Shown here: in pieces, positions 1-12,736 of the stretch
How the letters are laid out: each line of letters starts with the position of its first letter
How positions within the stretch are numbered: position 1 is the stretch's first letter
Assembly: GCA_047495785.1 (NCBI GenBank)
Contig: JBLDXI010000001.1
Location: forward strand, 434,001 to 498,000
Source: Lepidodermella squamata
Lineage: Eukaryota; Gastrotricha
DNA: 64,000 nt
Reading direction: 5' to 3'
Notes under the pieces: model-generated
Told to the model about the DNA's origin: nothing
The model's input: the letters and a program-made list of their open reading frames with translations, nothing else
Databases searched by the model: none
Program-made: the position numbers and the translations under genes

Positions 1-137
1 GGTTGCCGCCGCTGCACAAAACAGCAGAAGTGGCCTCGAAACCTGTGAACAGGACGGGGTAGACTTGCAGAAATTAACAATGTTCGAAACTTACCAAACG
101 CAGCGCAGAGAAACAAAGCTTTCAGCAAGATTTGCAT
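1..137 (-). CDS. Partial secreted or membrane protein gene, 5' end only
   Basis: An ATG at 137 (minus) opens exon 1 (95-137), which encodes a hydrophobic signal-peptide-like start (MQILLKALFLCAAF). A GTAAGT donor follows, then an acceptor before position 63, and exon 2 runs off the window edge at base 1. The intron is phase 1 and lies inside the signal peptide, as in the cadherin-like gene starting at 32374, whose N-terminus (MQVLLFLAA) is also similar. This may therefore be a third member of that family, transcribed in the same direction as its neighbour at 1211-6113. That assignment is inference, because too little of the mature protein is visible. Confidence 0.55.
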   Translation of the reverse strand, partial: MQILLKALFLCAAFGKFRTLLISASLPRPVHRFRGHFCCFVQRRQ

Positions 138-1210
138 TTCTATTAAAAGTAAAACGAAATTACAAACGGTGTGAGCAAAAGTTAGCAATCAATTGAAAGA
201 TATTTTATAAAATTGGTTAAAAGGAAATGATGCAATGCAGCGATGAATTTCAGATGATACGTTATTCAGTAAAAAAAATCGCCTACGCAATTGTCATGGG
301 AAGCGACTGTTGAAAGGCAGGGCGGTTTCTTTTTTGCAAGTTGTGAATACCTTTGAATAGGCATCGCCCTGCAAGTTCGCCCACGTGCCGCGACCTTGGC
401 GCATTTGTAAAACTCTCTTGCATCAATGCATCAATCACGGAAAATTCTAAGAAATCGGTGTAAATACATTTCAATTCATAGAATCTATTTATTAAGTTTT
501 TTCTGAAACATATTCATCCTTCGCGGACGTGGGAGTTTGAGTGCACCATTATTCAGTTGAATCACTTGGCCTTCCCACCATTTTTTACGTCATGAAATAT
601 TTGCGCGCCATTAATTTTGGGCGAAACCAGCCAAGGATTCTCCTATTAGTTGAGTGATGATTGGTGGAGAGACTTATAAAAGTAATTGTAGATTGAAGAA
701 TAGGCTAATTTTTTGATAATTAAACTATTCAGATATTCAGATTTCAGATAGGGCTTGGGAAAATTCGATTCACGGGGTAATTAATTTGATCCAAAAATAT
801 TACCGTAGCCCGATTAGCTACGCGGGCTATTAAAATTTTAACTTCGGTATTTTGAAAATTCGGAAATTAATTTTTGGTGAATTCTTCATTTTATGTTTTC
901 AAACCGACTTCATGCCTTAACCTTTCTCCGAGATTTCAACATTAGTATCCGTTTATTTCCTGATATGTCTGAAGAGTTAGGAATGATGCAGCCTAAAATA
1001 TTTATATTGCGTATAATAACCGGGGACACAATTTAAAAACTCTTATACGCGTGTAAAAAATGTACCGCACATGAACCTCAATCGAAATGGAAGATGAAAA
1101 TGCTCAACATATTATTTTATTTTTTCTTCAAATATATCGTCGATGCACTGAATATGATCAAATGGATTCTCATCAAACTGTCGTGTGCCGAAGAGTGTTG
1201 CTCGGCATTT
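138..1210. other. Intergenic region, no gene seen
   Basis: This stretch separates the start of the edge gene from the 3' end of the cadherin-like gene. It is AT-rich, and its short open frames have no start context, homology or splice support. A small hairpin with arms TAGCCCG/CGGGCTA is present near 808-832. Nothing else is supportable. Confidence 0.6.
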
Positions 1211-4200
1211 TCATTGAGCTGAAATTAAAAAGACAAATCAAAATTAGTTACAAAAAACATACTCGCAACTAACTCTACTATGCCTTCGCGTTTTGCCTTG
1301 CGTTGTAGTGCCCTGGCGATGCCCCACGCTGACAGAGCTAACACAAGAGCGCCCAGTAGCGAGCCGACAATTGCGCCGATCTCTGAGGAAAATAGAATAC
1401 TCCCGAATGAAAAAGAATCGATTAACGATCAAAAGACAAACCTTCAGGGGTTAATAAATCGCCGGATGAGCTCGCTTGACTTTCCATGCCATTGTCCGGT
1501 CTTGTAGTTCTCGGCAACGGTGTTGTCGATGTTGTTGAAGTTTTCCACAGCACAACAACAGTCAGAGTGCCAGTTGTCGTATAAAACCCGTTTGAACACA
1601 ACGCTTCCACGTAATAAAATGGTTCGTCGGAGTAGGAGAAGTTAGCCTGCGCTGTTGTTGAGATAGCGCCATTTGCTGCAATGCTGAACTTGTTGTAACC
1701 AGTGTTCGGCAGAACGTTGTAATTCCAACTCAGTTGCCGGTTGTCTTGATCAACGCACTTCGTGTTGTGAAGGCCGCCATAAACAACGCCAACTGAACCT
1801 TCTCGCACCGAGGCGACGCTTGGCAAGCTGGTGATAACGGGCGGTTGCGGGTCATCGATCAGACTCACGGTTAGCGTGAAGGTCGTCGCCATGCCGAAAC
1901 GATCAGTTGCCGTTGAAGTGATGACATAAACTGGTACTGATCTGTAGTTGAAATTCGGTTTGTCCACCGATCTTATAACTTAACAATTCGCCGATACTTC
2001 AAAAGATCATGAGATTTTTTAGAAAAAACCTACTTCCTTGGGGTGTTATATAGAACTTGCTGGGGGAGAAGGGATTTATATCTCGAATTTGATAAGTCAT
2101 AGTTAGCGACGAGTTGCTTCGAACTCGCATATCCCACAGCGATTGGGCAACAGTGACGTTTTCGTGCAAGAAAACTGTAGCACTCGTCAAATTCATGTAA
2201 GGCCCAGTGGGTATTTGAATGACATTGATGACTACAGAGCTCGTCACAGTCGGCAGTATCGTATTGAATGCCGCGAAAACCATCGTGTAAGAATTGATCA
2301 GGTTGTAGTTGAGTTGCGGGTTCAAGTTGTACCCAACAGCTGAGAAAGTCAAACTCTCAGAATTTCGAGAAAACACTAAATCGCTACTTACTCTGCGTAG
2401 TGCTGTTGTAGTAAAATTGCGAGGATCCGGAACTTGGCAAAATGCCAATGTAGGTGATGTTAACGGGATACAGTCCATTAGGATCGATAGCTTGAATTGA
2501 GACGAGATCAGTCGGACCCCAATATACATCTTCGCGTACTGAAACGTAAGCTGGCAACGACGTGAATTTCGCCGGTTTATCAACTCGGTCGATCGAAACC
2601 GTGATGGTGCACGTTGAAGTTGGCGATGTCTTTTGGTCACTGGCTTCTATCACGATGTAATAGATCGGATTACGGCTGAAGTCGAACATGGGACTTGTTC
2701 TTGCCACGGCAGCGTTGTACTCGAGCACTGATTTGTTAAAAGATTATACCGTGTTTTTTTCAAGTGGATGAAACTCACGGTTAGAGTACGGCGGAATGTT
2801 GAAAGCGTAGTTCCAAGTAGGCCGAACTTGGGTGATGTTGTAGTAGATCAAATCGTTCTCGCGATCAGTTGCCTGCAACGTGTATATGTACTTCTGCCCT
2901 GTCGCATCCTCCCTAACATTGGGGAAAACAGTCGCGGTTGGCTGGTTCGGCCCCGGTGGAGGCTGGGTAAAAGTTGGCGCCGTTTGATTCATCACAATGT
3001 AAACAACAAAGGTCGTCGTCGACGTAGCCGGCAAGTTAGGCGCTGGCGGCGAATCGACGCAACAAATAGTCAGCGTATAGGTTGGGGAGGTAAAGAAATT
3101 GAACCCAGGCGAGGCCGGCCCAATGTTCGTAGTGATTACTTCAAACATTAGAATAGTTTTTAAATTTATTAAAAATCTACAATTTGTACCATCAAGCGCT
3201 GGGTCGATGTAGAAGAATCCAGATGTATCGTAAGAGCTGAGAACGCCAGTTGCCGGGTTGCGGAAGTAAACTAGTCGCGGATCGTTCTCGCGATCAGCAG
3301 TTGTCAACGAAAAGATCGTTACATAGCCTCGAATCGACTCGGCAATCGATGTACTATTCTGTAAAAATAATCAATAGGCCTTCTTAGAATCGACATTTTT
3401 AGGTTGAATTTTACCGGTAAGTTGAGAAAAACTGGTGCTGTATTGACGCGTTGAATGAAGAAGGTTATCATTCCGGTAACAGTGTACGTTGGGGTGTAGG
3501 CGATGACGTTCAAGTATATCACTGGCGCCACTGAATTATTAAACATGGGCGGTGGATAGGAAGGGCTCGTTGAAATCGCTAGAAATTAATTAATTAGAAT
3601 TTATAACAAAATTTTGGTGCGAGCAACTTACTGGCCGTCGCCAACGGTGATGCAAAGGAGGAAGCTTGGCCGGATAGGAACCACATAGTATTTTGATTAG
3701 CTGGACTTTGACCGATCAGCGCGAACTGCAACGCTGCTTGATTAGCCTCTTTCGTGGCTGTAATGGGAACGCTCCAAGTCGTAGCAGTCTCCGGGATGAG
3801 TTGAAACTAAATTCAAATTTTAATCAAACACATATCTAACGGCAATTTTTGATGTGATTACCAAAGGGTAAGTGAGTATTGGTGGATCTTCAACGTTGAC
3901 GATGTTAACAGTCATAGTGAAGACAGGTGGTGCCATTGTTGATAACGGGTCGCTAACTATGACTTGCAAGGTGTACAACGAAGTAGCGGCTGCGTTGAAA
4001 GTCCACGTCGGAGCCGCTGCAGGACCGCTAGCTTGTCGATTGCTGTCGTAACAGATCGCTTTAAATTTGGTACAAACATTACTGATTACGCTTTTTTCAT
4101 TTCAAATAAAAATACCATTTCCGCTTAGGTAAAATGCGTTATGCGTTGGGGCGGTTACGAAGCTGTAAAGGAAGCTGATGTGACCATTGGGACTTGAAGC

Positions 4201-6113
4201 GCCCGAGATTGTGTAGAAGCACGCTTGGCCGGTTACATTTTCTTTGATGAAAGCTACATCCTATATCAAAACATGAAACATACTTATTGACGACGTGAAA
4301 TTATCGAATTAGCACTCACATTATTTGGAGTCAGAGTTGGTTGGTAGATACGCTGCAAAATGTTGATAATAACCGAAGACTGAAATTTGATGAATCGATG
4401 ATGAGTCTTTCAAGACAATATATTACGAATTATTACCGAAATTGTGAGAGTGGTTCCGCCGACTTGATTCATCAACCAAACCGTAACATTGTACTGCTGA
4501 TTAGCAGCGTAGCTCAGCGTTGCAGGTCCAACAGCTGCCGTTAGCCTAAGTCCAGCACACCGAACTGCGGTTGAAGCCACTGGAACACAGGCTGCGGTAC
4601 CAGTTATGTACGGCCCTCCAGTAAACGATATAGCCGGTGCGACATTTATGATAGCAAAAGTCGCCGTGTTCACCGCGGGGTTGAAATTCGGAATAATCGC
4701 CTGCATAGGGTAAAGCTGCAAGGGCCCTGTCGTTCCTTCAACCACAGAAATAGTAGCCTGTAATAAAAAAACCCAAATTCGAAAATGAAATTCGTTAGTG
4801 CTATTATAATCAAACCGGTAGATTGACCCAACTAGGGGTGGTCGGTGTGTTGAGAATGGTGATGTAGTACTGAAAAGTTGAAACCAACCCACCACCGTCG
4901 ATTGCTGTCACGTAGACGGTGAAAATCGGAACAGCCGCGCCGGAATATGAATATTGAAACATGTTCAAACAGGCTAATGCGCCGCCCCCGCATCGACTTG
5001 CGTCGTAGCTCAGCACTGATGTGTTGGTATTACTGCCGACAAACCGGGTGTTCGTGATGTAGAAGGGTATAGGGTTGACAGCGCCGACATTGGTCAAATC
5101 AACTCGTTGAACGTTAAGGTCGACTGTGTTGAATGCAGTTGTATAGATATCAGGGTCCGAAACGAATACGTTCATCGCTGGGCCGGCAAAGGTTCCAGAA
5201 ACTCCGTCATACTGATAAATCGAGACAGAATTTCCAGTCTGAGTAAATACCGGGTACTCATCTATAGAAAATCGGGTAATCTGTGTGGAGCAAATTTTGC
5301 ATATTTAAAACTCACTGCAATCTTTGACGTAAACAGTCAAATTTGCCAGGGCTTGGGCGTTACAAGCGTAACACCCAAGAGTCCTTTGCAGAACACGGAC
5401 TTGGTAAGAGAAGTTCGATGATGCGAGAGATTCGAAGTCAAGCCGGTTGTTAGGATTGATCGCCGCCATTGCAACTTAAGAGGAAAATATATTTTAGTTT
5501 TAAAATTAAGGTTGTTTCAATCCTTACATTGACAAACAGTAGGAGTTAAAAGCTGGCCATTAGTCGAAAACCAGCCGTCGTGGTTGCACTGCAGGCAGCT
5601 TCCACCCTGATTATTCCAGTTACCCCACCAATTGTTGTTGGTCTGGCAGTTACAGCAAGCGGAACAACCAAAGCATGGGTCTTGACAGCAGTTCCACCAC
5701 CACGGGTTGTTGACTCGACAGGTGCAATTGCAGCCACCACAGTTTCCACAGCCCCCGGCGTTATCGCAAGAGTTGAAGGTATTGACATCGAAAACAGCCG
5801 CCGCCGGGCCGGCTGGAACCGTTGTAGAGCAGGTAACGGTGTTGACGAAGATATTAACCGGTTGATTTTGCGAGTTGAAAGCCCGCAGCGACATGTTGAA
5901 GACACCGAGAAACAGCGTCGAGTTTTGGCACTCGTAGATGAATGACCATGTCGGAACTGGTTGCATGAAACTGACGTCAGTTATGAGACCGGCAGTCGAC
6001 GAGCCTAGAGCTGCGTTGAAGCCGGGGTTAGCCGCGCAACCGTTAGGCTGTCCCAAGACGGGACATGTCACGCTGAGAATCAGGACTAAACAAGCTATTA
6101 TAGTTGCAATCAT
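1211..6113 (-). CDS. Cadherin-like single-pass membrane protein 1
   Basis: I read 16 exons on the minus strand: 6113-5528, 5474-5316, 5261-4816, 4757-4437, 4352-4320, 4260-4116, 4058-3862, 3806-3632, 3578-3415, 3358-3190, 3138-2779, 2727-2392, 2339-2034, 1978-1442, 1382-1263 and 1218-1211. They total 4062 nt (1353 aa). The start at 6113 (MIATIIACLVLIL) gives a signal peptide; an in-frame ATG 60 nt upstream would spoil it. A Cys/Trp/Asn/Gly-rich head follows (about residues 110-180), then many repeats of roughly 100 aa with cadherin hallmarks: TDREND or ADREND motifs and strand ends such as NTAPVFLNLP and VEDPP. A transmembrane helix (GAIVGSLLGALVLALSAWG) and a short basic tail ending VELVATQ close the protein. 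It probably acts in adhesion or recognition at the cell surface. The repeats are divergent, so the cadherin assignment rests on motif pattern. The gene at 26743-32374 is its paralogue. Confidence 0.75.
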
Positions 6114-6686
6114 TTTTTGTTTTATTCTCGAATTGGACGGAATGATAGCAGAAGCAAACTTCTGGTCATTCAACCTACACTTCTTTTGATCGCCATTCAG
6201 CAGCCACTCGCCTATTCATGAGTGTGATGCAATTTTTTCGCACCGAATAACGCCCACGCTGATGTTGTAGGTGGAAATGCGGGGGCTTAATTCCACTATT
6301 CACTACCTTATACTTGGCTGTCAACGCGTTCTGCCGTTGAGTAGCGGGGAAGCTGTGATTCAGAACTACGAAAAATTGGGCCATAAAATGAAACGTGATC
6401 ATCTGCCTTATAAATATGTTCAACCCAGGGAAAAAATTCCGATCAAATTTAAAGCCGAAGTGTATCGGTTAACATTTCAGCTTCAATCTTGGGAAAATAA
6501 AATGTTTACTCAATATGAAACATCGGTTCACTTGATGTGAAAGTTTGCTCCAGAAAGCCACAGGTGACGTTTGTTGGCGCTTGTTAGGCGCGTGCCAAGG
6601 TTTGTCGCACGTGCGACCATGAAAGAAGGGGACGATTTTAATTACTTGAGTTATTTCATTCTTCCTTAATCAGAGTGCCTAAAAAC
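6114..6686. promoter_or_regulatory. Divergent intergenic region between cadherin-like gene 1 and protease 1
   Basis: About 570 bp separate the minus-strand start at 6113 from the plus-strand start at 6687, so both promoters must lie here or overlap. GC-rich GGCGC-containing sequence sits at about 6574-6594, before an AT-rich TTTTAATTA stretch near 6635 that could serve as a TATA-like element for the protease. No open frame here is convincing. Confidence 0.4.
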
Positions 6687-8179
6687 ATGGCAATAATTTG
6701 TTTTGTTTGCATTTTTTTACTTTCTTTGCTAACTGATACGAGGCTTTGCCGGGCCGCTAGAAAAATTCCGATTCGCCACCCGAGAGTTATCACCGAGAAT
6801 TACAAGCCGAGTCAAACGCTGAAATGGGCGCCTACCTCAGCTCCTGGTTTATGTCTGGAATTTAAGTTGAACTGTAAGCTCCTTTTGATTAACGCAATTA
6901 CGTAATTGCTATAAATAAAATTGACGTAGCTTTGGACATGGAAGACAGCGAGGAATGCGCCAATGACGTACTCGGTGTTTATGATGGTCAATCACAGCAG
7001 AGCAATTTGATATTCTGGACATGCGGTACCGATAAGAAGACACCGGTTTACTCATCAAGCCATCAGATTTTGATCGTGTTTAAAAGCGATTCGAACCCGG
7101 CAACTGTTGGCAAGGGCTTTTCGGCCGTAGTTAGTTCAGTCGCGTGCACCAACAACCCGACAACTCAGAGCGTTACTTTGGTTATACCTCCTAGCCTCCG
7201 AGTTGCAGTCGTAGCTACACCGACCACAACTACTACTCAGCGAACCACACCAAGGACTACACCTTACGTGCCACCAACTTGCGGAATACCAAAATATAAA
7301 CCTATTGAGCAGATGGCCGGAATGGCTCGGCATCGCCGCGATTCAACTGATAACGCTACAACTAGAATCGTTGGAGGCATCATCGCTCGGCCTCATTCGT
7401 GGCCTTGGCAAATCCTTATTTTCCATGACGGCACGCCAATTTGCGGCGGCACCCTCGTTTCTTCTCGCCATATAATCACCGCTGCTCATTGTTTCCCGTC
7501 AGACATAGCGAAAAAGCTCAACGAGTACGAAGTCTGGGCTGGTCGCCATTACAAATTCATTTTGGACACTGTTACTAAACGAGAGCAAAAGTTGAATGTC
7601 GATGAAATTATTATCCATCCCGAATACAAAAAGGTCAACGAACACGATTCTGACATAGCAATCATCCGCCTTGGAGCACCTGGAGCCATTTATGACGATT
7701 GGGTGCAGCCTGCCTGCTTGCCTTACAACGAAACTCACCATCCAGCCGACGGTGCATTTTGCTTCGTAACAGGATTCGGAGCTACTAAGGGAACCGGTGG
7801 AGACGAAGAGCTGAAACAAATAAAGATTCCAGTAGTCAAAAATGACGAATGCGCAAGTTGGGAAAAGACGCTCAAGGTTTGAACTGCAGATGATTCATTT
7901 AAAAATCAACAATTATGATTTTTTTTTATCTTTAAGAAATTCATGACACCTCGCATGATGTGTGCTGGCTTCAAAGAAGGTGGCCATGACTCGTGTCAAG
8001 GCGACTCTGGAGGTCCGTTGGTGTGCAAAATCGGTTCTAACGACAACTGGGTGCTTAATGGCGTGGTTTCCTACGGCATCGGCTGTGCGGAACAAAACAA
8101 AGTTGGAGTTTACGCTCGCGTTACCTCCATGTTGCAATTTATACATGAGAAAGTTTTCGACTATAAGCACGTTATCTAA
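6687..8179 (+). CDS. CUB-trypsin serine protease 1
   Basis: Exons 6687-6873, 6930-7876 and 7937-8179 total 1377 nt (458 aa). The start at 6687 gives a signal peptide ([15 protein letters not shown]). A CUB-like region follows (about residues 50-150; [22 protein letters not shown]), then a Thr-rich linker, a basic RHRR site, and an S1 domain starting at IVGG. The catalytic triad is intact: His in TAAHC, Asp in [10 protein letters not shown], Ser in CQGDSGGP. Asp six residues before the catalytic Ser predicts trypsin-like specificity for Arg/Lys. It should be a secreted zymogen activated by cleavage before IVGG. The phase 0 intron just before the MMCAGF segment is shared with proteases 2, 3 and the active domain of protease 4, showing descent by duplication. 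A poly(A) signal follows at 8260. Confidence 0.93.
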
Positions 8180-8259
8180 TTAATACATCATACTTTTTTG
8201 TCGGTTTGATCACTTGCATCCTGTTGTTTTTACATTTCATTTTACCTGTTGGTCAATTG

Positions 8260-8265
8260 AATAAA
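8260..8265 (+). terminator. Poly(A) signal of protease 1
   Basis: AATAAA lies 81 bp after the stop codon of protease 1. Confidence 0.6.
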
Positions 8266-8714
8266 CGCGATCTTGGAAAAAATTGAAATTTTCGTCATTT
8301 TCCGCTTACCGACTGCGGAAACTAGAACTAAGCATCTGGATCTTTTGGCGTTCAGCAATTGTTAGCGGGATACGTTCAGCATATTGGCTTCAAGCTTCAA
8401 GGTGTCAAATGAATGGCAGTCCTATGAAACGGCTGTATTTCGCTGCTCGAATCAGGGTTAACAAATTTAGAATGCTCATCTCCATATGGCGAGGAAATTC
8501 CCCTTTCCTGGGTAAAAGTGCGCAAAGCTTTTACGCTTTTACGCTTCAAAAAGCTTATTTGAATTGTCAAAAATGGATAATATTAATAAATCAGAGCACT
8601 CGATTGGTTCATTGGTCGTATTGACATTTCAAATGCGAAAAACTCAATTATTGATTAATAAGAGCGATTAATAGAGCGATCCTTTATCCCTTTATTCTTT
8701 TTTTATTGCAATTA

Positions 8715-8910
8715 GGGTGTGTTTTTATTCACCCCGGAATTTCGCATAGCTGTGTAGGCACCGGATGACAGATTTTTCGATGTAAACACCAGAGGTTTTC
8801 GGGCAATGAAGTCATCTACACAGCTCCAAATTTTCATTTTCATTTTCATTTTAAGATGAGCTTCAGAAGTGGGCGACCCGAAAATTCGGGGTGAATAAAA
8901 AAACACACCC
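8715..8910. mobile_element. MITE with TTA target duplication (PIF/Harbinger-like)
   Basis: The ends are imperfect inverted repeats of about 31 bp: GGGTGTGTTTTTATTCACCC on the left, and its reverse complement (with two extra A's and small changes) on the right. The element is flanked by TTA at 8712-8714 and again at 8911-8913. A 196 bp length, no coding capacity, G-rich termini and a 3 bp TTA duplication fit a non-autonomous PIF/Harbinger-type element; the superfamily is inference. The interior carries a short CATTTT tandem run near 8827-8850. Confidence 0.75.
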
Positions 8911-9085
8911 TTAGGGTCGGAGAATACGTTTGAATCACATAGTTTAACTCGCCATAGACGGGCACGCGTCGGGCTAAAAACATGTAGCCAAAAGAACATG
9001 CCGAGACTCGTGTCAACATGATTGTTTTCCTCGTGTTATATGCTCCTGATAGCTGAAAATCTGGTCCCAATTACGCTGCTGTAGC

Positions 9086-9149
9086 AAATGGCGCCATTTT
9101 GGCGCCGAACTGCAATAGCTAGGTTTCTATAGCTTCAACTTTTAAATAA
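9086..9149 (+). promoter_or_regulatory. Putative core promoter of protease 2
   Basis: AAATGGCGCC at 9086-9095 and a second GGCGCC at 9101-9106 precede a TATA-like TTTTAAATAA at 9140-9149, which is 67 bp upstream of the start codon. The same two elements, in the same order, precede protease 4 (15938 and 15973). That repetition is the reason for calling it. Confidence 0.45.
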
Positions 9150-9206
9150 GATTTAATTTCTATCTGTACTAAAAACACACCTGGTTGTTGCCTCTGATTG
9201 TCGGAA

Positions 9207-10743
<1,537 letters not shown>

Positions 10744-10820
10744 CTCTTATGAACAATTAATTGTTTTCTTTGTAATAACAGTTTGTTTCGCTACGTTTTC
10801 GTATTGTCGTCAGGCAAAAA

Positions 10821-10826
10821 AATAAA
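10821..10826 (+). terminator. Poly(A) signal of protease 2
   Basis: AATAAA lies 78 bp after the stop codon of protease 2, in the short gap before the convergent METTL24-like gene. Confidence 0.6.
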
Positions 10827-10880
10827 ACTTTTGTACGGTGTCTCTTTCCTTGTTTTAATATTATACGAAAAAATATTAAG

Positions 10881-12088
10881 TTAATTTTTATAAATATTCG
10901 GATTTATATAAGATTCGATTGGGTAGAAGCCAGATGGGTGATGGCGCTTCTGCGACCAAAATAGCTTGAAACCGGCGACGTCGCGCAATCGCCGGTAAGT
11001 TTCGATTGCGTCGACGTAGAATTTCGCGTCGGACTCAGCGCCGAGCGGCAGATGCCACTCCATGACCAGACTAGCGACTCGTTTAGCCAGGAAACCGCTG
11101 TCGATCGCCTGGCGAAGTGCCTCGACTTCAGCCCCTTCAGTGTCCACCTTCAACAGCGAAATCACTCGCTTAAGAAAACGAATAAAGAATAGAGTAAAAA
11201 ACCGCGGGAAATGAACTTAGGATACCTCATCATCATGTCCGAGAAATTCGCTTATTCCAGGTAGATTTTTCATCGTCCAGTAAGCATTTTGATTTTTATA
11301 AATTGAGCTGTCATGGCCCTTGCGGACCTCGTTGGCACCAGCAAGTCCGAATGGGAAAAACCGAACTCCTGATTCGCGCTTCGTAGCGTTTAATGGCAGA
11401 CTGGAAGATATTTATTAACATAGAAGCAAAAGTTGAATTGTTAGGATAGATACCTTGGATCGAATGAGTAGACCGAGCAGCCATTCTAATAACCAAACTA
11501 GTCGTCAGAGTCTTGGATCAAAAAAAGCTAAATTACCTCAGCCATTTTATCATCAAACGACCAGTCATCGGCTATTCTAAAATTAATCGAACATTTTATT
11601 TTCTTGAGGGAAAGCTAATTAAGGAGGAGATCAAACCCGAATGAATAAACCAAACATTCGTTGGGAGTATTTTTCAATTTGTAAGGCTCATCCTCGCATA
11701 GCCGATACATTTCCTGGCCAAAGAACCACATTTCATCACCGCCTACGGTCTTGATCAACTGACAGGCGGTGTTCGGCTCCCGTGACATGGCTAACATCGC
11801 TGATTGGTAGATATCGCTTTTAATCAACTGCGGGACATTAGCCGCTGATTCGCGACCGTCTTTCATCGCCGCAGCTCGGTATAATTTCCATGCATTTTCA
11901 GCATGTCGAGCGTAAACCTCCTCGTTACTGTAAAAGTTGAATACGTCCAACGTATCATCGGCTACCTCGCCACGGTAGTTGATGATTCTGTCGCCGGATA
12001 GCACCAGGTAAGCGAAAATGATGTTCAGAATAAGTGACAAAAATATCGGAGGCCAAGTTAATGCTTGAATAAATTGGGCCGAGCTCAT
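10881..12088 (-). CDS. METTL24-like (FkbM-type) methyltransferase, intact copy
   Basis: Exons 12088-11637, 11576-11537, 11485-11454, 11400-11226 and 11168-10881 total 987 nt (328 aa). The N-terminus carries a transmembrane segment (IFLSLILNIIFAYLVL), suggesting a type II membrane protein of the secretory pathway. Family motifs in order are CLVYSFG, DWSFD, GCSVYSFDPS, FFPFGLAG and LLKVDTEGAEVEAL, the last being the hallmark of Methyltransf_21/FkbM proteins. Length is typical of invertebrate METTL24-like proteins. The substrate is unknown; the family is presumed to act on glycans or lipids. The start at 12088 is the first ATG before the membrane segment. The gene is divergent from a paralogue at 12737-13886 with the same five-exon layout. 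Confidence 0.85.
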
Positions 12089-12736
12089 AGCTCGCCGTTT
12101 TAATAATTTCAAATCGCGATATAAATTTTTCTATAGAATGTGATTCAGAGATTTTTTGCCTGAGATTGCCAGAGAAGATTTGCACTCAGATGCTAGCCTC
12201 TTGAAGAAAAGAATATATCATGCTGTTATCGTTTTAACGCATTAATCACGTCTTACGCTATATAAGTGTTAAGGTAGAATAAAGTTTGTACAAAAAAGTC
12301 GCTCATCTTGACAAAAAATATTGAAAACAGCTTAATGATGGCTCATAGCAAAACATGCCGCGAAATATTGAAACAGTTTATTGAATCATTCACTATTAGA
12401 CAAAAGCATTTTTACTCGAGTGAGCCTTTTTAATAAATGGAACAATGTAATGCGCACTAGTTTACCTGCGGCTACAGCTTTCTCGCCTTAAATATGCTTT
12501 AATTAGCTCGTTATCTATGAAAAATGTACTGTTGACTCGCTGATAAGCTGCTTTTTATGAAAAAATTCTTTCAATTACTTGAAATTATAAATAACCGTTG
12601 AATTCATCCGCGGCCTTGTCTTTTGGTTTATTCGCCCTATGCTCATCATTTATTTTATATGAAATTTTCTTTTTTGATATTTTGACAGGCCCAACCTCTA
12701 CTTTTTCGCCAAAATTGTTATAGGACTTAGCTATAA
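12089..12736. promoter_or_regulatory. Divergent intergenic region of the METTL24-like pair
   Basis: These 648 bp lie between two start codons pointing away from each other. The sequence is AT-rich and holds no convincing open frame or repeat. Both promoters must lie here, but no element is clear enough to name. Confidence 0.5.

Larger units (their letters stand above)
8180..9206. other. Intergenic region with a MITE
   Basis: This gap between proteases 1 and 2 holds the poly(A) signal of protease 1, a 196 bp inverted-repeat element (8715-8910) and the promoter of protease 2. An open frame at 8283-8624 has no recognisable product or splice context and is not called. Confidence 0.6.

Noticed and set aside
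283-474. 63-codon open frame on minus near the left edge
   Set aside because: No homology, signal peptide or splice context; it lies between two real genes and looks like chance.
8283-8624. 113-codon open frame on plus between proteases 1 and 2
   Set aside because: No recognisable domain or partner exon, and it starts only 20 bp after the poly(A) signal of protease 1.
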